Assembly: GCF_014203895.1 (NCBI RefSeq)
Contig: NZ_JACHJY010000002.1
Span: 496,001 to 560,000 of the forward strand
Length of the DNA stretch: 64,000 nt
Source: Streptomyces nymphaeiformis
GTDB taxonomy: Bacteria; Actinomycetota; Actinomycetes; Streptomycetales; Streptomycetaceae
Direction: 5' to 3'
Below, one piece after another: positions 44,381 to 53,914 of this stretch (positions within the stretch are counted from its first letter, which is position 1; each line of letters begins with the position of its first letter). Under the pieces are notes generated by a model that worked only from the letters and a program-made list of their open reading frames with translations, did no database searches and had not been told where the DNA came from. The translations under genes were made by a program, and so were the position numbers.

Positions 44381-47043
44381 GGCCTCACCTCGTACGCGGG
44401 CACGATCTGGAGAAGCCCGGGCCCGCCCGCGGTGTCCCCCAGCTTGGCTGCGGCTTCGGTGAACGTGCTCAGGAAGCCGGTCTGCGTCTTGAGCGTGTCG
44501 CGGCTCGCGAGCGCGTACATGCGCTCCTTCAGCACCGGCTGTCGCGGCGGCGTGGTGTAACGGGTGCTCAGCTCGTGGACGAGGCTGCGGCCGACGGCAC
44601 CGTGGGCGAGGGCGGTCTCGAGGGCCGCGTCGCTGATCAGCCAGGGAGGGGCGGGGGCCGTGCCACCCAGCCACTTGGTCTCGTACTCGACCGGCACCGT
44701 CGTCCGGGTGGCGCTGCCCGCGGTGGGCGGCGGGGTCAGCTCGGCGCCGGAGCGGAACCGCTCGAAGGCCGGCTGGGTCAGCTTCTGATCGTCCGTGAGG
44801 TCGAAGAAGTCGGCCCGCGCGAAGTCCTCCGTGACCGGCTGCGAGGTCCCGACCCCGGTGGGGAACGTGACGGCCACGTCGAACGCGGTCGCCTTGGGCA
44901 GCCGGCCGGGACCGAACCGGACCACCTCGATCCCCAGCGGCACCGTGCGCTGGCTGAACCGCACCCGCCCCAGCGGATGCAGCAGGCGGCCGGCGGCCAC
45001 GCCGTCGGCGCGCAGCGAGACCATCGTGCGCACGCCGTCCGGCAGGACCGGCTCCCAGCTGCGGGGATCGTCCAGGGCCTGTTCCAGGGCCCGGCAGACG
45101 TCCGGGGGCGTCGGGGCGACCACCTGGCCGGTGCAGTTCCAGTGCTCGTCGAAGGGGAAGCTGACGTCGAAGAAGAAGAAGGACACGCTGGCGCGTCCGG
45201 CGACGTGCCAGCACGGCGTCGGACCGTCCACGTGGACGCGCAGCCCGACGGAGCACAGGGTCTCCCCGGCGACGCGCAGCGCGAACGAGCCGCTGAGGTC
45301 GAGCATCACGCCGAAGCTCGGCTCCCAGCGCACCAGCGCGTCGAAGGAGAGCCGCCCGGACACGCCGGTGCCGCTCGTCCCGATGACGGCGGACAACTCC
45401 GCGCCCGCCTGGACGGTGCCGGGGGTGAGGGCGAAGTAGCCGGAGAACACGACCTTCAGGAACGGGCTGTCCGCGATCGGGATCGTCAGGCGCTTCGGCG
45501 TGGGGAAGCCCGCGGGAGGGGTGTAGCGGGGATGGAAGCCACCGGCGCTGAGGATGAACGTCGCGTCCTGACCCGACTTGGCCCGCAGGGCGAGGCCGCC
45601 CTCCACCGGGGCGGTGAGCAGCCGTGATCCGGCGAGGTTCGCGTTGATCTCGACCAGGCCGTCGGCGGCGTCGACGACGCCCGCGACCGAGGCCCGCAGG
45701 TCGATCACCGGCGCCTGCGGGGCGGGCAGCGCGATCCGCAGCCGGCCGAGGAGGCCCACCACCCCGCTGGGCAGTTCGAGCACCACGCCGACATCGGCCG
45801 TGACGAACGAGACCGGACGGCCCCAGCCGACCCGGAACATCGGCCCGACGACCGTGCTCCCGGCCCGCGCGGGGAAGACCGCCCCCAGCGTGGTCAGGAT
45901 GCGCGGCGCCGCCGCGGCGGCGTCCGCGGGGAAGAGCAGGTCGTCCAGGTGGCCGGACTGCACGGCCGCGGCCAGGCCCGCCCGGTCGAGCGCGCGGCCG
46001 ACGCCGACCAGACCGCCGACGGCGTTGAGCGTGAACGCGAGGCCCAGTTCGATCGCCGGGGTGAACTCGGCGCTCAGCGCCACGAGCACCGACGGCGGGC
46101 GGGGCTGCAGGATCCCGAACGCCTTGACCTCGACGGGGCCCAGGCTCAGCGAGAGCGCCCCGCGGTACTGCCCGTCCTGCTCGCCGAGGAATCCGCCGCC
46201 CTTCGCCGGGCCGAGGGCCAGGCTGAGTCCGAGCCCCTTCGGCGGCACGATCGACGGCGTGTACCCGCCGGCCGTCGGACGGATCTCGAGCCCCACCCCG
46301 TCGACCGCCGCGTCCGCGACACCGAGCAGCGAGGCACGGAAGGAGGTGATGAGCTGGAGCCCGCCGTCGTGCGAGGCCACGTACAGCGAGGGCGCGCGCA
46401 GCCCGGCGGGGGCCCGGTCCAGGGGCAGGGCGATGCCCTTGCCGTTGCTGCCGCCGTCGAGCCGCAGCCCCTTGCCGTCGAGGCGGACGCCCAGACTCCC
46501 CTTGAGGGAGAGGCCGTCGGGGGCGAGGAGCTTCAGCAGCTCGTGGTCCGCGAGCGCGAGCTCCAGGCCGTCGGCCCGGAACGCGAGGGTGGAGTTCTCG
46601 GGCGCGAGGGTGGGCAGGGCGAGCACGAGGCCGATGCCGTCCCGCACGGAGAGCCCCGGCACCAGACCGAGGGTGTCACTCAGCCTGAACGTGAGGTTCA
46701 GCACCGGAGGAAGCGTGGTGCCGAGCGGCTCCACCTCGGTGGGGCCGGCGCGGAGGACGTTCTCGATCACCAGCGACCAGTTCGGCGTCGCCCGCGTCGC
46801 GCCGCGTACCGCCGTCCGCAGCAGGTCGACGAGGACCGGCCACAGATCCCCCGGCGCCGCTGCGTTCGGCAGTGCGAGCCGCGTGAGCAGAGCCTCCGGG
46901 GTGAGCGCGTCGGAGGGCAGTCCGAGCGCCTGCGCCAGGCGCTTCGGACGGGCGGTGTCGGGAAGCCCCGGGAGGTCCGGGAGCAGGAGGATCAGCCCGT
47001 CGCGGACGTCGGTCGCCAGCTGCGGCAGGGGGGCGGCTGCCAT
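44377..47043 (-). CDS. DUF6603-family protein
   Basis: This 888-aa protein is counted from ATG 47043; no clear ribosome site precedes it, and the frame is open to 47169. It is dominated by beta-strand text typical of DUF6603: LNLTFRLSDTLGLVPGLSV, LGLSLALGPAKGGGFLGEQ, GPVEVKAFGILQPRPPSVL, and NAVGGLVGVGRALDR near the middle. The C-terminal third is polar. DUF6603 proteins are large, uncharacterised and often near other giant genes. It follows a 231-base spacer below the ferritin-like gene and overlaps the 1181-aa gene by four bases. Confidence 0.78.
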   Translation of the reverse strand: MAAAPLPQLATDVRDGLILLLPDLPGLPDTARPKRLAQALGLPSDALTPEALLTRLALPNAAAPGDLWPVLVDLLRTAVRGATRATPNWSLVIENVLRAGPTEVEPLGTTLPPVLNLTFRLSDTLGLVPGLSVRDGIGLVLALPTLAPENSTLAFRADGLELALADHELLKLLAPDGLSLKGSLGVRLDGKGLRLDGGSNGKGIALPLDRAPAGLRAPSLYVASHDGGLQLITSFRASLLGVADAAVDGVGLEIRPTAGGYTPSIVPPKGLGLSLALGPAKGGGFLGEQDGQYRGALSLSLGPVEVKAFGILQPRPPSVLVALSAEFTPAIELGLAFTLNAVGGLVGVGRALDRAGLAAAVQSGHLDDLLFPADAAAAAPRILTTLGAVFPARAGSTVVGPMFRVGWGRPVSFVTADVGVVLELPSGVVGLLGRLRIALPAPQAPVIDLRASVAGVVDAADGLVEINANLAGSRLLTAPVEGGLALRAKSGQDATFILSAGGFHPRYTPPAGFPTPKRLTIPIADSPFLKVVFSGYFALTPGTVQAGAELSAVIGTSGTGVSGRLSFDALVRWEPSFGVMLDLSGSFALRVAGETLCSVGLRVHVDGPTPCWHVAGRASVSFFFFDVSFPFDEHWNCTGQVVAPTPPDVCRALEQALDDPRSWEPVLPDGVRTMVSLRADGVAAGRLLHPLGRVRFSQRTVPLGIEVVRFGPGRLPKATAFDVAVTFPTGVGTSQPVTEDFARADFFDLTDDQKLTQPAFERFRSGAELTPPPTAGSATRTTVPVEYETKWLGGTAPAPPWLISDAALETALAHGAVGRSLVHELSTRYTTPPRQPVLKERMYALASRDTLKTQTGFLSTFTEAAAKLGDTAGGPGLLQIVPAYEVRP

Positions 47044-47167
47044 CAGCGGGTCCGTGAGGGGAGGTGGACGTTCATCGGATCGTCGCCGTTCTCCGCCCGC
47101 GGACGCACCAAGGGGCCCCCTGCCGGGCGGATGGGGGATCGGAACGCGTCCGACGCTAACCCCGGTC

Positions 47168-47184
47168 ACCGCGCGGGGCGCGGT
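47168..47184. terminator. Small hairpin between ferritin-like and DUF6603 genes
   Basis: ACCGCGC-GGG-GCGCGGT has perfect 7-base arms and lies 91 bases below the ferritin-like stop. It may end or attenuate the upper transcript, splitting the region into two units; no U-run is present. Confidence 0.4.
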
Positions 47185-47274
47185 TGCGAACCACCCCCGG
47201 GCGCCGAACCGGTCCCCTTTTCACCCGCCCGGCGGGGGCGCGTGGACGGCCCGTGGAGGCGCGCCCCGGTGCCG

Positions 47275-48348
47275 TCAGGGAGCCACGTACCGGAACTCCG
47301 GACCGTAGGTCTTGCCGCCGGCGCCGGGGATCGGCCGGTCCATCAGCCGTTGCGCGGGGTCCTGCAGGAAGAACATCTGCCCCACCGCGGCGGACAGCAG
47401 CTCCTCCGCCTGGCTCGCGTCGCCCGCCCGCCACGGCTTCTCCAGCGCGCGCAGCAGGTCGCTGAAGGCCTGGTTGGACTCGTCGAGGGTCTGGATCGTC
47501 TCGGCGTCCGGTGCGGAGGGTCCCGTCCGGGGCCAGCCCCCTTCGGGAACCACCGTCATGCGCTTGGCATCGGGCATCGGGATGGGCGCTCCCGTGAACT
47601 CGAACTTCCCGGTGTCCGGGTTCTTCTGCAGCTTGCGCTCGTGGAAGATCTCCCGGAAGGCGTAGTAGTGGGCGCGTTCTCCCGCCTCCCCCGGGTGCGG
47701 GTTGTCAGGCGAGGCCGACGTGCCCTCACCCTGTTCCTTGATCACATCGATGGCCGACTCGACGGCGGCGAGCGTGTCGAGGGGCACGACGTCGTTCCCC
47801 TCACCGTGCTGGGGCATGAGCATGGTCAGCTGCCGGGTGCCGGTGATCCGCTCCGGATGCGCGCGGAACGCGTCCAGGAGTGCGGTGTAGAAGGCCCCGA
47901 TCGACGTGTGCTCCGCCACGGCCCGTACGAGCGGATGGTCCGGTTCCTCGATGCGGGAGTACATGTCCACCGCATCCTTCGTCAGTCCGCTGAGGAAGAC
48001 GGAGAGTTCGGGCCGCACACCGCCGGGAAGCGGGCCCGGGTACCTCGGCACCACCGTCTCGTCGGCGAGCACGGGAGTCCCGCCGATCGTGGTGAGCAGG
48101 TTGCACGCCAGACCCAGGTGCGACATCTCGTCGAAGACGATCTCGCGCAGGGTGTCGAAGACGGAACCGTCCCCGGTCGAGGTGTCGATCGACCACAGGC
48201 CGCAGAGGTACGGCGGGAGCGTGGCGAGTTCCAGCAGGACCGCCTGCTGCGCCGCCTCCTGCATCCAGTCCACGTCACGCAGCTGCGCGGGCTGCTTCAT
48301 CAGTTCGACGATGCGATTGTTCGGGGCGTACAGAAGCGCGTTCACCAT
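47275..48348 (-). CDS. Ferritin-like (VioB/iminophenylpyruvate dimer synthase-type) protein
   Basis: This 357-aa protein starts MVNALLYAPNNRIVELMKQP. Its ferritin-like bundle has metal-ligand candidates on successive helices: LLELATLPPYLCGLWSID, FDEMSHLGLACNLLTT, and His/Glu residues near IEEPDHPLVRAVAEH. This matches PF12902, the ferritin-like domain first noted in violacein/rebeccamycin-type dimerising enzymes. The reaction is not predictable. It is the second gene from the operon's upstream end, 36 bases after the papain-like gene, and is the only likely redox enzyme of the cluster. Confidence 0.85.
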   Translation of the reverse strand: MVNALLYAPNNRIVELMKQPAQLRDVDWMQEAAQQAVLLELATLPPYLCGLWSIDTSTGDGSVFDTLREIVFDEMSHLGLACNLLTTIGGTPVLADETVVPRYPGPLPGGVRPELSVFLSGLTKDAVDMYSRIEEPDHPLVRAVAEHTSIGAFYTALLDAFRAHPERITGTRQLTMLMPQHGEGNDVVPLDTLAAVESAIDVIKEQGEGTSASPDNPHPGEAGERAHYYAFREIFHERKLQKNPDTGKFEFTGAPIPMPDAKRMTVVPEGGWPRTGPSAPDAETIQTLDESNQAFSDLLRALEKPWRAGDASQAEELLSAAVGQMFFLQDPAQRLMDRPIPGAGGKTYGPEFRYVAP

Positions 48349-48384
48349 GGTCTCCTTCCGGACGCGGCTGGTGCCGGAACGCGT

Positions 48385-49266
48385 TCACCACTGGTACATG
48401 TACTGGCGCCACGCGCCGTGCCAGCCCGTGCCGTAATACGTCCACGAGTTGGAGTCGAAGAGCGCCACGTGGCCGCCCCAGTACACGCTCTCGTCGAGCT
48501 GGAAGACGGCCCACCATCCTGTGTACGGAGTCGGTGTGGAGCTCGTGCGAACCGCCTTCGACGCGAACCAGGCCCACATGTCCCGTGCTCTGATGGGCCG
48601 GCGGGCGTAGGTGTAGCACCGGGCGTTGATGTACGGGTTCGGGGCGGAGAGTTCCGTGTACCCGGCGCGGATGAAGGCGTCCGAGAGGAAGTGGGCGCAG
48701 TTGTTCGCGAAGGTGTCGCCCGCGATGCAGCTGTTCGTCCAGTAGCTTCCGACGCTGGAGAGGGGCGGGGCGAGCACGCGGGGCTGGGCCGTCTGTGCCT
48801 GCGCCTGTCCCGTGTCCGCTTCCGCGTAGCGCGGCGCGCCCGGCATGTCCGCTGCCGACGGAGGGGCCAGGTGCTCCATCGCCTCGGCGTTCGCGAGCCC
48901 GACCGGCCCGCCCGCCGGCTTCGGCTCTCCCGGCATTCCGGGGCTCGTCGGCGGTGCGATGTCCTCCATGGCGACCATGAAGGCGTCCTGCGATTCACCG
49001 GCGCGCATCCGGCCCAGGCGGAACGCCGTGGCACCCTGCCGCACGTACACCCTGATCCGGTCCTCGCCGAGGGTCTCCCGGTCCATGATGTCGGACTTGG
49101 CGAAGGAATAGACGCAGTCGCTGGATTCGACGATCAGGATGTTTCCCGGGATGTTCCCGTCATCGCGGCTGTAGCCGTCGAAGGGGACGGTGGAGTCGCG
49201 TTTCGACGCCCGCTCCATGAGTGAACTGAGGTCGTTCTGTTGACTTTTCATGATGTTCTCGGCCAT
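48385..49266 (-). CDS. Papain-like (NlpC/P60- or CHAP-like) protein
   Basis: This 293-aa protein starts at ATG 49266 behind a perfect AGGAGG eight bases upstream. The N-terminal half has IPGNILIVESSDCVYSFAKS and an Ala/Pro-rich linker with PPTSPGMPGEPKPAGGP (about 105-165). The C-terminal domain carries a plausible catalytic pair: Cys190 in NNCAHFLSDAFIRAGY and His266 in WGGHVALFD. That order fits NlpC/P60-type cysteine peptidases or amidases. No signal peptide is visible. It is the first gene of the leftward operon. A weak promoter (TTCGAA, 18-base spacer, TAGTAC on the minus strand) lies near 49391-49420. Confidence 0.72.
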   Translation of the reverse strand: MAENIMKSQQNDLSSLMERASKRDSTVPFDGYSRDDGNIPGNILIVESSDCVYSFAKSDIMDRETLGEDRIRVYVRQGATAFRLGRMRAGESQDAFMVAMEDIAPPTSPGMPGEPKPAGGPVGLANAEAMEHLAPPSAADMPGAPRYAEADTGQAQAQTAQPRVLAPPLSSVGSYWTNSCIAGDTFANNCAHFLSDAFIRAGYTELSAPNPYINARCYTYARRPIRARDMWAWFASKAVRTSSTPTPYTGWWAVFQLDESVYWGGHVALFDSNSWTYYGTGWHGAWRQYMYQW

Positions 49267-49453
49267 TGCTCTCGCCTCCTACGTGCGGGCGTGCGGCCGT
49301 CAGCATCCCCTCTTTCAGCGTGCACCCGGGAGCCCCGCTCGCGCCACCCGTGGAGACGTCCCCAGCGCGCCAAATGTGGTTGCGAGACGTACTATTGAGA
49401 GCGACTGCGGCCTTCGAAACCGCCCCACGCGCGTATTCCGGCGGAAGCCGCAG

Positions 49454-49720
49454 ATGATGTCGTCTCCGTTCCCTTCCGCCTCCCTCCCGTCCGTGGGCGC
49501 CCGCTTGCGGCTGCTCGGACAGCTCCGTCTCGAGTACGACGCCGCGCCGGTCGACCTGCGCGGAAACGCGCAACGCCTGCCGGCCTTCGTTGGCGTGCAC
49601 GGGCGCGTCGGCCGGTTTCCGTCCTCGCCGGCGCCCTCTGGTCCGGACAGGGCCGCCCGGCGCTACGACACGTTCCGCGTCCTGCTGCACAGGGAACTCG
49701 GCGGCGGAGTAAGTCCGGGC
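49454..49720 (+). pseudogene. Remnant of a SARP-type regulator
   Basis: From ATG 49454 the frame reads LRLLGQLRLEYDAAPVDLRG and then NAQRLPAFVGVHGRVG, the start of a SARP/BTAD winged-helix domain. After about 55 residues the similarity continues only in another frame (VSVLAGALWSGQGRPA near 49617-49664). This shows a frameshift, and the remaining domain is missing. It is divergent from the giant-protein operon and may be the decayed activator of it. No function is expected. Confidence 0.65.
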
Positions 49721-49864
49721 GTCAGGAACCGTGGAGCCGGGGTGACTTGGGCAGGTGATCTCGCGCCCTCTTCGCCTTTCGCCGGTGCCCTGGTCGATGT
49801 CGGACACCGCGCCGCCCGAGGCGAACGTGCGCATGAGGTGACCATGCGTGTGACCCAGGTAACT

Positions 49865-49878
49865 TATGTCACGACATA
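49865..49878. promoter_or_regulatory. MarR-type operator palindrome
   Basis: TATGT-CACG-ACATA is a perfect inverted repeat 22 bases before the hydrolase start. A related ACAT-TG-ATGT palindrome is at 51165-51174, before the ABC importer genes. The nearby MarR gene makes autoregulation plausible. Confidence 0.55.
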
Positions 49879-49900
49879 TGTGTTGTGTAACGTGTCCGAT

Positions 49901-50656
49901 ATGAAAACTTCGGAGAAGAATCCGACCCTCGTCTTCATCTCCTGCCTCTCCGGCGCCCCCTGGAGCGCCGAGCAGCTCGCCCCCTACGGCGCGGCGCCCA
50001 CGCGCACGCTGCGCCTGTCCGAAGGCGTCAACGACATCGAGCGCTACGCCGACCACGTCGAAAGCGCGATCGCGGACCTGGACGACTTCGTGCTGGTCGG
50101 CGACTCGTTCGGCGCGAACGTCGCGCTCGCGCTCGCCACCCGCCGCCCGCAGGGCCTGCGCGCCCTGGTCGTGTCCGGCGGATTCGCGGCCAACCCGGTC
50201 GACTCGAAGTCGTGGAAGGCCCTGATGCGGGCGATCGGCAAGGCCCGCGGCCCGTTCTACCGGCAGCTGACGCTGCGGGCCCACGCCCACCGTCTCGCCT
50301 CCCCGTTCGACGGCGAGGGGCAGGTGTCCTGGAGTGAGCCGCGCAGCCGCGAGCTGTTCCTCGCCAACACCCCGGCCGCCTCCTTCGACGCCCGCGTGCG
50401 GGCCGCCCTCACCGCCGACTACGTCGACGTGCTCGGCCGGGTCCAGGTCCCGACCCTGATCCTGACCCCCTCGCACGACGTGCTGATCGGCGAGGACGCC
50501 TCCAAGACCATGCTCGCGGGCATCCCCGACGCCCGGGAGGTCGTGCTGCCGCGCACCGGCCGCATGTTCCGCTTCTCCCACCCGGTCACCTACGCCGCCG
50601 CGGTCGACGACTTCCTCGCCGCCCTGCCGGCCACCCGCCAGGGCGCCGATGCGTAA
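49901..50656 (+). CDS. Alpha/beta hydrolase, RBBP9/YdeN-like
   Basis: This 251-aa protein starts MKTSEKNPTLVFISCLSG. The nucleophile elbow is VGDSFGAN (GxSxG), the acid is in TPSHDVLIG, and a candidate His is in RFSHPVTYAA. These give a serine-hydrolase triad in the order expected for alpha/beta hydrolases. No strong ribosome site is visible before ATG 49901, but an operator-like palindrome lies just upstream. It overlaps the MarR gene by eight bases, so the pair is co-expressed and probably detoxifies or senses an ester or lactone. Confidence 0.85.
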   Translation: MKTSEKNPTLVFISCLSGAPWSAEQLAPYGAAPTRTLRLSEGVNDIERYADHVESAIADLDDFVLVGDSFGANVALALATRRPQGLRALVVSGGFAANPVDSKSWKALMRAIGKARGPFYRQLTLRAHAHRLASPFDGEGQVSWSEPRSRELFLANTPAASFDARVRAALTADYVDVLGRVQVPTLILTPSHDVLIGEDASKTMLAGIPDAREVVLPRTGRMFRFSHPVTYAAAVDDFLAALPATRQGADA

Positions 50657-51122
50657 GGCCGAACACCTGCGGTTCGCGATCCTGGCGGCCCAGCGCGAAG
50701 GCAACCGGCTGCTGATCCAGGCCCTCAAGCCCCACGGCATCACCCCGTCGCAGGCCGAGGTGCTGCGTCTGCTCCAGCAGCACGGCACCTTGAGCCTCAA
50801 CGGACTCGGGCGGCTCCTGGTGTGCGAGAGCGGCACCAACCCCAGCCGGCTGGTCGAACGCGTCGTCGCGGCCGGACTGGTCGAACGCCGCACCGACGCC
50901 GAGGACCGTCGTTACCTCCAGCTCAGCCTCACCCCCGAGGGGCGGCGCCTGGCCACCGCGGTCGCCGAGATCGAAGAGCTCCTCTACGCCTCGATGGACG
51001 CCGCCTGTGAGGGCCTGGACACCGACGCGATGCTCACCTTCCTGCACAACTTCATCGACGCGCTGCCCTCGGGCAAGGCCCTCAACAAGCGCCTCGACCT
51101 CGACGGCCCGGAGCGTGCATGA
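50649..51122 (+). CDS. MarR-family transcriptional regulator
   Basis: This 157-aa protein has the MarR winged helix: ITPSQAEVLRLLQQHGTLSL, CESGTNPSRLVERVVAAGLV and the wing RRTDAEDRRYLQLSLTPEG. The N- and C-terminal helices form the dimerisation part. It overlaps the hydrolase gene by eight bases and lies 118 bases before the amino acid importer genes. Palindromes on both sides suggest it regulates its own operon and possibly the importer. Confidence 0.92.
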   Translation: MRKAEHLRFAILAAQREGNRLLIQALKPHGITPSQAEVLRLLQQHGTLSLNGLGRLLVCESGTNPSRLVERVVAAGLVERRTDAEDRRYLQLSLTPEGRRLATAVAEIEELLYASMDAACEGLDTDAMLTFLHNFIDALPSGKALNKRLDLDGPERA

Positions 51123-51164
51123 CACCTGCCCGTACGTAACAGGCATTACATCTAGCCATACTGA

Positions 51165-51174
51165 ACATTGATGT
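51165..51174. promoter_or_regulatory. Second ACAT/ATGT operator-like palindrome
   Basis: ACAT-TG-ATGT is short but shares half-sites with 49865-49878, and GTGTAAC follows both sites. It lies 66 bases before the importer start, possibly for MarR control. Confidence 0.35.
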
Positions 51175-51240
51175 GTAACTTCTGGAACGTCGGCGGAGCT
51201 GATTCCGCTCGCTTCGGACGTCCGAGAGGGAACGACGTTG

Positions 51241-52188
51241 ATGTACATCTCTGCGCCCCGCCGCGGGGCGACAGCCGTGCTGGCCTGCACGGCTCTGGCG
51301 GTGGTCTCCGGCTGCGGCGCGAGCGGTGCCGGCGGTGGTGAGCCCGCGGCCGGGGGCGAGGTCGCCGGGGTCACGGTCACGCGGGACGCGGCCCTCCACG
51401 AGGCCCTGCCCGAGCAGATCAAGAAGGCGGGCACCGTGCGCGTGGCCACGGACGTCCCCTACCCCCCGCTCGCGATGTTCGTCACCGAGGGGAAGAGCGA
51501 CCTGACCGGCCTGGACTACGACCTCGGCCAGGCCCTGGGCGCGAAGCTCGGCGTCAGGTTCGCCTTCACCCCGACGAAGTTCGACGGCATCGTGCCCGCC
51601 CTCCAGGCCGGCAGGTTCGACGCCGCGATGTCCGCCCTGACCGACAACAAGGAGCGGCAGAAGGTCGTCGACTTCGTCGACTACTCGCGCTCCGGCTCGG
51701 GCATCCTGGTGGCCGAGGGCAACCCGGCGAAGATCAGCACGCTGGACGACCTCTGCGGCCGGAAGGTCGGCGTCCAGGCGGCCACCAACCAGTACAAGCT
51801 GCTCACGGCCCACCAGGCCGCATGCCGGGCCGCCGGCCGGAAGCCGGCCGACATCCAGACCTTCCCCAAGGACTCCGACGCCCAACTCGCCCTGCGCTCC
51901 GGCAAGGTGATCGCGGAGGTCGTCACCAAACCCGCCGCCGGCTGGTCGGCCAAGACCGCCGACGGCGGCAAGGCCTTCGACCTGGCCGAGGACCCCGAGG
52001 CGCCGGCCGGCTACCGTGCCTCGCCCAACGGCATCGCGGTCAGCAGACAGCTCCCGCAACTGACCGAGGCGATCAGGCGGGCGCTCCAGGCGCTGATCGA
52101 CGACGGCACCCTCACCAAGATCTGCGACAAGTACGGCGTCGCCTCCATCGCCGTGAAGGAAGCCACCAAGAACGCGGCGGTGGACTAG
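51241..52188 (+). CDS. Amino acid ABC transporter substrate-binding lipoprotein
   Basis: This 315-aa protein is counted from ATG 51241 (TTG 51238 is one codon earlier). The lipobox VVSGC ends the signal near residue 23. The mature SBP_bac_3 domain has [35 protein letters not shown] and [20 protein letters not shown], typical of GlnH/ArtJ-type binders of polar amino acids. It is followed two bases later by the permease gene. The substrate is probably an amino acid or a dipeptide-like compound, given the M20 peptidase in the operon. Confidence 0.9.
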   Translation: MYISAPRRGATAVLACTALAVVSGCGASGAGGGEPAAGGEVAGVTVTRDAALHEALPEQIKKAGTVRVATDVPYPPLAMFVTEGKSDLTGLDYDLGQALGAKLGVRFAFTPTKFDGIVPALQAGRFDAAMSALTDNKERQKVVDFVDYSRSGSGILVAEGNPAKISTLDDLCGRKVGVQAATNQYKLLTAHQAACRAAGRKPADIQTFPKDSDAQLALRSGKVIAEVVTKPAAGWSAKTADGGKAFDLAEDPEAPAGYRASPNGIAVSRQLPQLTEAIRRALQALIDDGTLTKICDKYGVASIAVKEATKNAAVD

Positions 52189-52190
52189 AG

Positions 52191-53153
52191 ATGACCACCA
52201 CCCACGTCGGCGCACCGCACACCGGCGCGCCCCTCGCACCCGACACGTTCGAGATCGTCCCCGTCCACCACTGGGGTCGCCGGCTCTCCGCGGTGGGCGC
52301 CGTCGCCGCGCTGGCCGGCCTCATCGGCTCGCTCGCGAAGAACGGCAACCTCCACTGGGACGTCGTCGGCCACTACCTTTTCGCCGGGCTCATCTTCGAC
52401 GGCCTGGTCACCACCCTGTGGCTGACCGCCGCCGCGATGACCGTCGGTCTCGCCCTCGGCACCCTCGTAGCCGTCATGCGGCTCTCGGACAACCCGGTCC
52501 TGTACGGCCTCTCGTCGCTGTTCGTCTGGGTCTTCCGCGGCACCCCGCTGCTCGTACAGATCATCTTCTGGGGCTACGCAGGTGCCCTCTACCACCACGT
52601 GATGATCGGCGTCCCGTTCACCGGCGTCACCTTCTTCCAGGCCGACACCAACGCCCTGCTCACCCCGTCCGTCGCGGCCCTGCTCGCGCTCGGCCTGAAC
52701 GAGGCCGCGTACACCTCCGAGATCGTCCGCGCCGGGATCCGGTCCGTCGACCCGGGGCAGACCGAGGCGGCCCACTCGCTCGGCATGCGCCCGGCACTCA
52801 CCATGCGGCGGATCGTGCTGCCCCAGGCGATGCGGGTGATCATCCCGCCGCTGGGCAACGAGACGATCAACATGCTCAAGATGACCGCCCTCGTGTCGGT
52901 GATCGCGGCACACGACCTGATGTCCAACATCCAGGACGTGTACGGGCAGAACTACCAGGTCATCCCGATGCTCGTGGTGGCGTCGCTCTGGTACCTGGCT
53001 CTGGTCAGCGCCCTGAGCGTCCCGCAGGCGTGGCTCGAACGCCGCTACGGGCGCGGCACGGCCCGCGGCGCCGAGATCTCCCCCCTGCGACGCCTGTGCG
53101 CCGGACCCCTCACCGCCCTGCTCGGCCGCACACACAAGGAGGAGGGCCGTTGA
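52191..53153 (+). CDS. Amino acid ABC transporter permease, HisM/GlnP type
   Basis: This 320-aa protein has an N-terminal extension with an added helix (about 35-50) and then the HEQRo permease core. The core includes [17 protein letters not shown], the EAA-like loop [20 protein letters not shown] and [19 protein letters not shown]. Six or so hydrophobic segments are seen. It starts two bases after the binding-protein stop and overlaps the ATPase start (TTGA). It is a single permease gene, so it probably works as a homodimer. Confidence 0.92.
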   Translation: MTTTHVGAPHTGAPLAPDTFEIVPVHHWGRRLSAVGAVAALAGLIGSLAKNGNLHWDVVGHYLFAGLIFDGLVTTLWLTAAAMTVGLALGTLVAVMRLSDNPVLYGLSSLFVWVFRGTPLLVQIIFWGYAGALYHHVMIGVPFTGVTFFQADTNALLTPSVAALLALGLNEAAYTSEIVRAGIRSVDPGQTEAAHSLGMRPALTMRRIVLPQAMRVIIPPLGNETINMLKMTALVSVIAAHDLMSNIQDVYGQNYQVIPMLVVASLWYLALVSALSVPQAWLERRYGRGTARGAEISPLRRLCAGPLTALLGRTHKEEGR

Positions 53154-53914
53154 ACGCGCCCATGGTGCACGCCGAGGGCGTGCGCAAGCACTTCGGGAAG
53201 CTCCAGGTCCTCAAGGGCATCGACCTGACGGTCGAGCGCGGCCAGGTGTGCTGCCTCCTCGGGCCCTCCGGCTCCGGCAAGTCCACGTTCCTGCGGTGCA
53301 TCAACCATCTGGAGAAGATCGACGGAGGACGGCTCTCCGTCGACGGCGAACCGGTCGGCTACCGGCCACAGGGCACCCGCCTCCACGAGTTGCGCGAGCG
53401 CGAGGTCGCCGCCCGGCGGCGCGACATCGGCATGGTGTTCCAGCGGTTCAACCTCTTCCCGCACATGACCGCCCTCGAGAACGTCATGGAGGCCCCCGTC
53501 AAGGTCGCCGGCACCGCCAGGGAACGGGCCCGAGACGAGGCGAGGGCCCTCCTCGACCAGGTGGGGCTCGCCGACCGCGAGGGCCACTACCCGGCCGAGC
53601 TCTCGGGCGGCCAGCAGCAGCGCGTCGCCATCGCCCGCGCCCTCGCCATGAAGCCGAAACTGATGCTGTTCGACGAACCGACGTCGGCGCTCGACCCCGA
53701 ACTCGTCGGCGACGTCCTCGACGTCATGCGCCGGCTCGCGGACGACGGCATGACCATGGTCGTCGTCACGCACGAGATCGGCTTCGCCCGCGAAGTCGGC
53801 GACCTGGCCGTCTTCATGGACGAAGGCGTCGTCGTCGAATCCGGTGACCCGCGACGGGTCCTGGCCGAACCGGAGCAGGAGCGCACCCGTGCCTTCCTGT
53901 CGAAGGTCCTGTGA
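53150..53914 (+). CDS. Amino acid ABC transporter ATP-binding protein
   Basis: This 254-aa protein is counted from TTG 53150, with AAGGAGGAGGG just upstream; ATG 53162 is an alternative. Its motifs are Walker [11 protein letters not shown]-loop [17 protein letters not shown], signature [17 protein letters not shown], Walker [15 protein letters not shown], and switch His in [13 protein letters not shown]. This is the HisP/GlnQ class. The GTGA overlap with the M20 gene shows that the operon continues. Confidence 0.93.
   Translation: MNAPMVHAEGVRKHFGKLQVLKGIDLTVERGQVCCLLGPSGSGKSTFLRCINHLEKIDGGRLSVDGEPVGYRPQGTRLHELREREVAARRRDIGMVFQRFNLFPHMTALENVMEAPVKVAGTARERARDEARALLDQVGLADREGHYPAELSGGQQQRVAIARALAMKPKLMLFDEPTSALDPELVGDVLDVMRRLADDGMTMVVVTHEIGFAREVGDLAVFMDEGVVVESGDPRRVLAEPEQERTRAFLSKVL

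Noticed and set aside
31943..49266. A contractile injection system or prophage
   Set aside because: No sheath, tube, baseplate, capsid, portal, terminase or integrase motifs were found; the giant proteins do not show those signatures by eye.
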